Shown here piece after piece: positions 61,111 through 64,000 of a stretch of DNA of 64,000 nt; the stretch's first letter is position 1; every line of letters begins with the position of its first letter. Below the pieces are notes generated by a model. That model did not search any database. It was not told where the DNA came from and saw only the letters and a list, made by a program, of their open reading frames with translations. A program made the translations under genes and the position numbers. The DNA is taken from NCBI GenBank assembly GCA_046153945.1, contig JBJXFF010000070.1, forward strand, positions 1 to 64,000, read 5' to 3'. This DNA comes from SXOA01 sp046153945 (lineage in GTDB: Bacteria > Planctomycetota > Planctomycetia > Pirellulales > Pirellulaceae).

Positions 61111-61500
61111 ATGAACCGAATTGTTGTCCTTGGTCTTGCGATTTTCTTCGCAATCGTTGGTTTCGCCATGTTTAGTGGCAACGCCTCTGCCGGCCTGCTC
61201 GGCGGCGGAAGCAGCTGCAGCGGTTGCAGTGGCTCGTGCCACGGCCGTCGTTGCTGCGGTGGTCATCATGACCGTTGCAGCGGTCGCCGTTGCCACGGCA
61301 GCAGCTGCAGTGGCAGCAAGTGCAGTGGCTCGTCGTGCCACGGCCATCATCGTTGCAGCGGTCGCCGTTGCCACGGTAGCTGCAGTGGTTGCTCGGGTTC
61401 GTCTTGCTGTGGTGGCGATAAGGCCGCCCCTGCCGCTCCTGAGAAGGCTCCCGCCCCGGCTCCTGCCGCTCCGGCTGCCCCCCCGGCTCCCGCCAAGTAA
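61111..61500 (+). CDS. Secreted Cys/His/Gly/Ser-rich repeat protein
   Basis: 129 residues from ATG 61111 with GGAGG eight bases upstream. A signal peptide (VVLGLAIFFAIVGFAMFSGNASA) is followed by a core (about 31-102) with 16 Cys and 8 His. It is built from short repeats such as CSGRRCHGSSCSGSKC and RCSGRRCHGS. A Pro/Ala tail ends the protein. Two DNA stretches of 26 bases (61273-61298 and 61351-61376) are identical, so the repeats grew by duplication. It has its own promoter and terminator, as expected for a well-expressed gene. Metal binding or disulfide cross-linking in the cell wall is a guess. Confidence 0.8.
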   Translation: MNRIVVLGLAIFFAIVGFAMFSGNASAGLLGGGSSCSGCSGSCHGRRCCGGHHDRCSGRRCHGSSCSGSKCSGSSCHGHHRCSGRRCHGSCSGCSGSSCCGGDKAAPAAPEKAPAPAPAAPAAPPAPAK

Positions 61501-61583
61501 ATTTGGCTCTGAATTAAACTCGGCTATCCAGCCGCCAGTGCCTGCCCTGTTGGCGCTGTCTGGCGGAATCCAAAAGCCACATG

Positions 61584-61616
61584 ACCGCTTCTCGATTCGA
61601 GAAGCGGTTTTTTTTG
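61584..61616 (+). terminator. Strong intrinsic terminator
   Basis: A 10-bp stem ACCGCTTCTC/GAGAAGCGGT with a GATTC loop, followed by a run of eight T, 84 bases after the Cys-rich gene. Confidence 0.92.
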
Positions 61617-61724
61617 CGCTCGTGTCAAGGGAAATAGGCCGGTTTGCGTTTACTTGCTGATGTTCTAAGCTTGGGATGAGCCGCACCACCCCCTGGCGCT
61701 CTCTCCCTCCGCTTGCTCCCGCCC

Positions 61725-62444
61725 ATGACTCCCCCCAAACCGCCAAAGTCGCCTCCTGGCTTGCTTTCGGATACCACCCGCAGCGTCATTTCGCTGGTCA
61801 TTCTGCTGCACTTTTGCTGCGTCTTTACCGTGTTGGCGTCCGGCTTCCGTCGCTCGCCCATGCTGGAAAGATTGGTCAGCCTTTTTGCCCCGTATACCCA
61901 AGGACTGGCCTTCGACCCAGGCACCATCTCTTACTACCATACTCTCGGGCGGGAACAGGACGATGACGCCATCCTGCTTGTCGACCTCTATCCCGATTCC
62001 GAGAGCCCCGTTGTCGGACAAACACTGATCAAAACAGTATCGCTTCCTGCTGAAGAGTCCCGTTGGCTCGAAAGCCGACGGCGCTATTTGGCGTTCGCTA
62101 AAATCGTTCAGGTCAACGCCCCAGAAGGGGAAGAAGCTGGTCCGGAACGCGATGCCACGGCCGCAGAAGTTGCCAAAGCAGTCGGTCGCGCGATCATCTT
62201 CGAGAACCGGTTGGAAAACGGCAAGTTTCCCCGGGCTGTCGTCCGCTGCGTTCGCCGGATGAGTCAGCCGAGAGTACTGACAGAACTCAACGAGGGCTTT
62301 CCTCCCGAACCGACCGCTGCTGCTTACGACATTCCGCTGTACACGGCTGATGTTTTCATCGCCGAAGACGGCAACACGGAAATGGTAAAACGGGCTGCCC
62401 GAAACCAGCAGGCACCGCTCCAACCCAGCTCGAAACTCCCATGA
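61725..62444 (+). CDS. Membrane-anchored protein, HTTM partner
   Basis: 239 residues from ATG 61725; a TTG at 61713 is an alternative. One membrane segment (about 21-40, SVISLVILLHFCCVFTVLA) follows a Pro-rich start. The rest is soluble and unrecognised (LVDLYPDSESPVVGQTL, PEGEEAGPERDATAAEVAKA). It overlaps the HTTM gene by four bases (ATGA), so the two products are almost surely made together and act as a pair. Confidence 0.7.
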   Translation: MTPPKPPKSPPGLLSDTTRSVISLVILLHFCCVFTVLASGFRRSPMLERLVSLFAPYTQGLAFDPGTISYYHTLGREQDDDAILLVDLYPDSESPVVGQTLIKTVSLPAEESRWLESRRRYLAFAKIVQVNAPEGEEAGPERDATAAEVAKAVGRAIIFENRLENGKFPRAVVRCVRRMSQPRVLTELNEGFPPEPTAAAYDIPLYTADVFIAEDGNTEMVKRAARNQQAPLQPSSKLP

Positions 62445-63403
62445 CGTCTACTACGACTGCAGCCGCTGATGGCACCACCTGGACCAAGGACTTCGGACGG
62501 AGCTGGAATGAGTTCTGGTTTCGGCCCTGCGATCCGACGTTGACGTCGTTGCTTCGCATCGGCGTCGGCCTGATTGCACTCTTGCACCTTGCCTCGTATT
62601 CAGGCGATCTCGTCCGCTGGTTCGCGGCTGACGGGCTCCTGCCGACGAATACGGTCGACGCACTGCTTGGTGGTGGTGGCACATTTCATCCCACCTACCT
62701 CTCATTCGCCGGCTCGGCTTCTATACTCTGGATTCTTCACGCCTGCGGCCTGGTCGCTGCGATAATGCTGACGCTTGGCCTCTTCAGCCGCGCTTCAGCG
62801 GCAGTCACCGCCGTTGCGACCTTGGGCATCGCCAACCGCGCCCCGATCATCGGAGGCCAAGTGGAGCCGGTCCTCGTATTCATGCTGCTCTACCTTTGCG
62901 TCGCCCCATCGGGTGCCAGGTTCTCGCTCGATACATTCCTGCGGCCGCAGCTCAAGGAATTCCCGCTCAGCCTGTTCGCCCACAAGGACGAACCCTCCGT
63001 CTTCGCCAACCTCAGTCTCCGCCTGATGCAAGTCCATTTCGCAGCGTTCTATCTCATGATGGCCCTCGCCAAGACCTACGGAGATGCCTGGTGGGACGGT
63101 GCAGCAGCCTGGCATCTCCTCGCCCAGACCCACTCCCGGCCGATGGATCTCTCGTCCCTCCGCGGCAGCGAATTCCTGCTGAATGCCTGGACTCACTTCA
63201 TCGCCTGGACGCAGTTACTGTTCCCCTTCCTGGTCTGGAACCGCTTCTCGCGTCCGGTCATTGTCGCGGCAGCAGCCCTGATGTGGCTTTCGCTGCTGCC
63301 GCTGACTGGGCTGACGAGCTTCTGCTTGCTCATGTTTGTTGGGCTCGCTTGCTTTCTGCCTGCCGAGACCTTCGCCCGCTGGCACACGGTTGCCAAAGCC
63401 TGA
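62441..63403 (+). CDS. HTTM-domain membrane protein
   Basis: 320 residues with several membrane segments. The HTTM (horizontally transferred transmembrane) domain, related to vitamin K-dependent gamma-carboxylase, is seen in FWFRPCDPTLTSLLRIGVGL, LWILHACGLVAAIMLTLGLF and FAAFYLMMALAKTYGDAWWDG. Bacterial members are common in planctomycetes and their reaction is unknown. Starts within the stop of the upstream partner gene. Confidence 0.82.
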   Translation: MTSTTTAAADGTTWTKDFGRSWNEFWFRPCDPTLTSLLRIGVGLIALLHLASYSGDLVRWFAADGLLPTNTVDALLGGGGTFHPTYLSFAGSASILWILHACGLVAAIMLTLGLFSRASAAVTAVATLGIANRAPIIGGQVEPVLVFMLLYLCVAPSGARFSLDTFLRPQLKEFPLSLFAHKDEPSVFANLSLRLMQVHFAAFYLMMALAKTYGDAWWDGAAAWHLLAQTHSRPMDLSSLRGSEFLLNAWTHFIAWTQLLFPFLVWNRFSRPVIVAAAALMWLSLLPLTGLTSFCLLMFVGLACFLPAETFARWHTVAKA

Positions 63404-63446
63404 TATAAGGGGCTTCTACCTTTCCATCTGGATTGCGGAGCCTCGC

Positions 63447-64000
63447 ATGTCACTCGTCGGTGCATCAGTTAGCGACCTCGATACCCCCGCCCTCTGCGTC
63501 GATCTCGACGCTATGGAGTCCAACATCCGCGAACTCGCGGCGACTTGTCGCCAGCATGGCGTCGGCTGGCGGCCGCATGCCAAGTGCCACAAATCGATTG
63601 ACGTTGGCCGCAAGCTCATCGCTGCCGGGGCCATCGGCCTCACCTGTGCCAAGCTGGGAGAAGCGGAAGTCTTCGCCGCTGCCGGCATCAAGGATTTGCT
63701 CATCGCCAACGAGTTGGTCGGCCCGCAGAAAGTGAAGCGTCTGGTCGAGCTTCGTCGCATTGCTGATCCCGTTTTCTGCATCGACCACCTGGACCAGGCT
63801 CGACCCATCAGCGAAGCCATGCAGGCCGCCGGCCTTCGCGTACGTGCCGTGCTGGAGATCAACATTGGCATGAACCGAGCGGGAATCCTTCCTGGCGAGC
63901 CCGCGCTGGAGTTGGCCAAGGAAATCAGCCTTCTGCCAGGTATCGATTTTTCCGGAGTCATGGCTTGGGAAGGGCATCTCGTCATTGTCGAAGACCAGGC
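63447..64000 (+). CDS. Alanine racemase-fold PLP enzyme (D-threonine aldolase/DSD1 type), partial
   Basis: 184 residues are visible; the gene runs off the window. ATG 63447 has GCGGAG six bases upstream. The start DLDTPALCVDLDAMESNI and WRPHAKCHKS (PLP-lysine region) match the D-threonine aldolase/D-serine dehydratase-like group, as does VLEINIGMNRAGILPG. It would split or dehydrate a D-hydroxy amino acid. The C-terminal beta domain with the metal site lies outside the window. Confidence 0.85.
   Translation, partial: MSLVGASVSDLDTPALCVDLDAMESNIRELAATCRQHGVGWRPHAKCHKSIDVGRKLIAAGAIGLTCAKLGEAEVFAAAGIKDLLIANELVGPQKVKRLVELRRIADPVFCIDHLDQARPISEAMQAAGLRVRAVLEINIGMNRAGILPGEPALELAKEISLLPGIDFSGVMAWEGHLVIVEDQ

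Noticed and set aside
1..64000. CRISPR array, prophage or insertion sequence
   Set aside because: No regularly spaced repeats, no cas, integrase, capsid or intact transposase gene was found on either strand.

Overview
The window is about 64 kb of a GC-rich chromosome that looks planctomycetal. The clearest signs are three DUF1501 proteins with Tat-like leaders, the tail of a DUF1553 protein, a DUF4159 protein, an FG-GAP repeat protein, many secreted amidohydrolase- and ceramidase-like enzymes, and abundant intergenic palindromes. No rRNA or tRNA gene, CRISPR array, intact transposase or integrase was seen. The genus cannot be fixed from this sequence.

Layout. 1-1725: end of a DUF1553 gene and its DUF1501 partner. 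1999-17718: a co-directional seven-gene block with two TPR/beta-repeat proteins (one of 2,560 residues), an ExbB/TolQ-type channel, two ExbD/TolR-type proteins, a small membrane protein, a membrane-anchored DUF4159 protein and a last TPR protein. This looks like a proton-motive-force-driven envelope machine of unknown job. 17724-23779 (minus): lysS, a Lol-type ABC permease and ATPase, a branched-chain aminotransferase and a CPBP protease. 24068-25000: rplM-rpsI, sharing a bidirectional terminator with convergent nadE. 27178-30810 (minus): a catabolic trio (creatinase-like M24 protein, MFS transporter, enolase-superfamily enzyme). 30849-32309: a DUF1501 gene. 32331-39203 (minus): rhomboid, ceramidase-like protein, FG-GAP protein, methyltransferase, a soluble protein carrying only the cytoplasmic domain of FlhA, and a sugar isomerase/epimerase-like protein. 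39418-41263: an orphan pstB and a ParDE-type toxin-antitoxin pair. 41308-49064: two amidohydrolase-like genes (one a double-domain fusion), a PhoPQ-activated-type hydrolase and another DUF1501 gene. 49079-53865: a TolB-like propeller protein, a CsgG-like lipoprotein and hslVU.

53866-56000 is an accessory patch. It holds three small minus-strand genes, each with the same -10 box 6-7 nt before its ATG, which predicts leaderless mRNAs, and they are separated by repeats. Next to them lie a long hairpin, a possible structured RNA with a perfect 13-bp long-range stem, and a sulfatase C-terminal remnant. 56015-64000 is mostly housekeeping and envelope genes: lipid kinase, nrdR, rtcB, an ExeA-like ATPase, a lipoprotein, a secreted Cys/His-rich repeat protein, an HTTM protein with its partner, and a PLP enzyme cut by the window edge.

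Best leads for new biology: the ExbBD/DUF4159/TPR operon, the orphan FlhA cytoplasmic-domain protein, the leaderless small-gene triad (one member is an isolated EF-Tu domain-3-like protein), and the candidate structured RNA.
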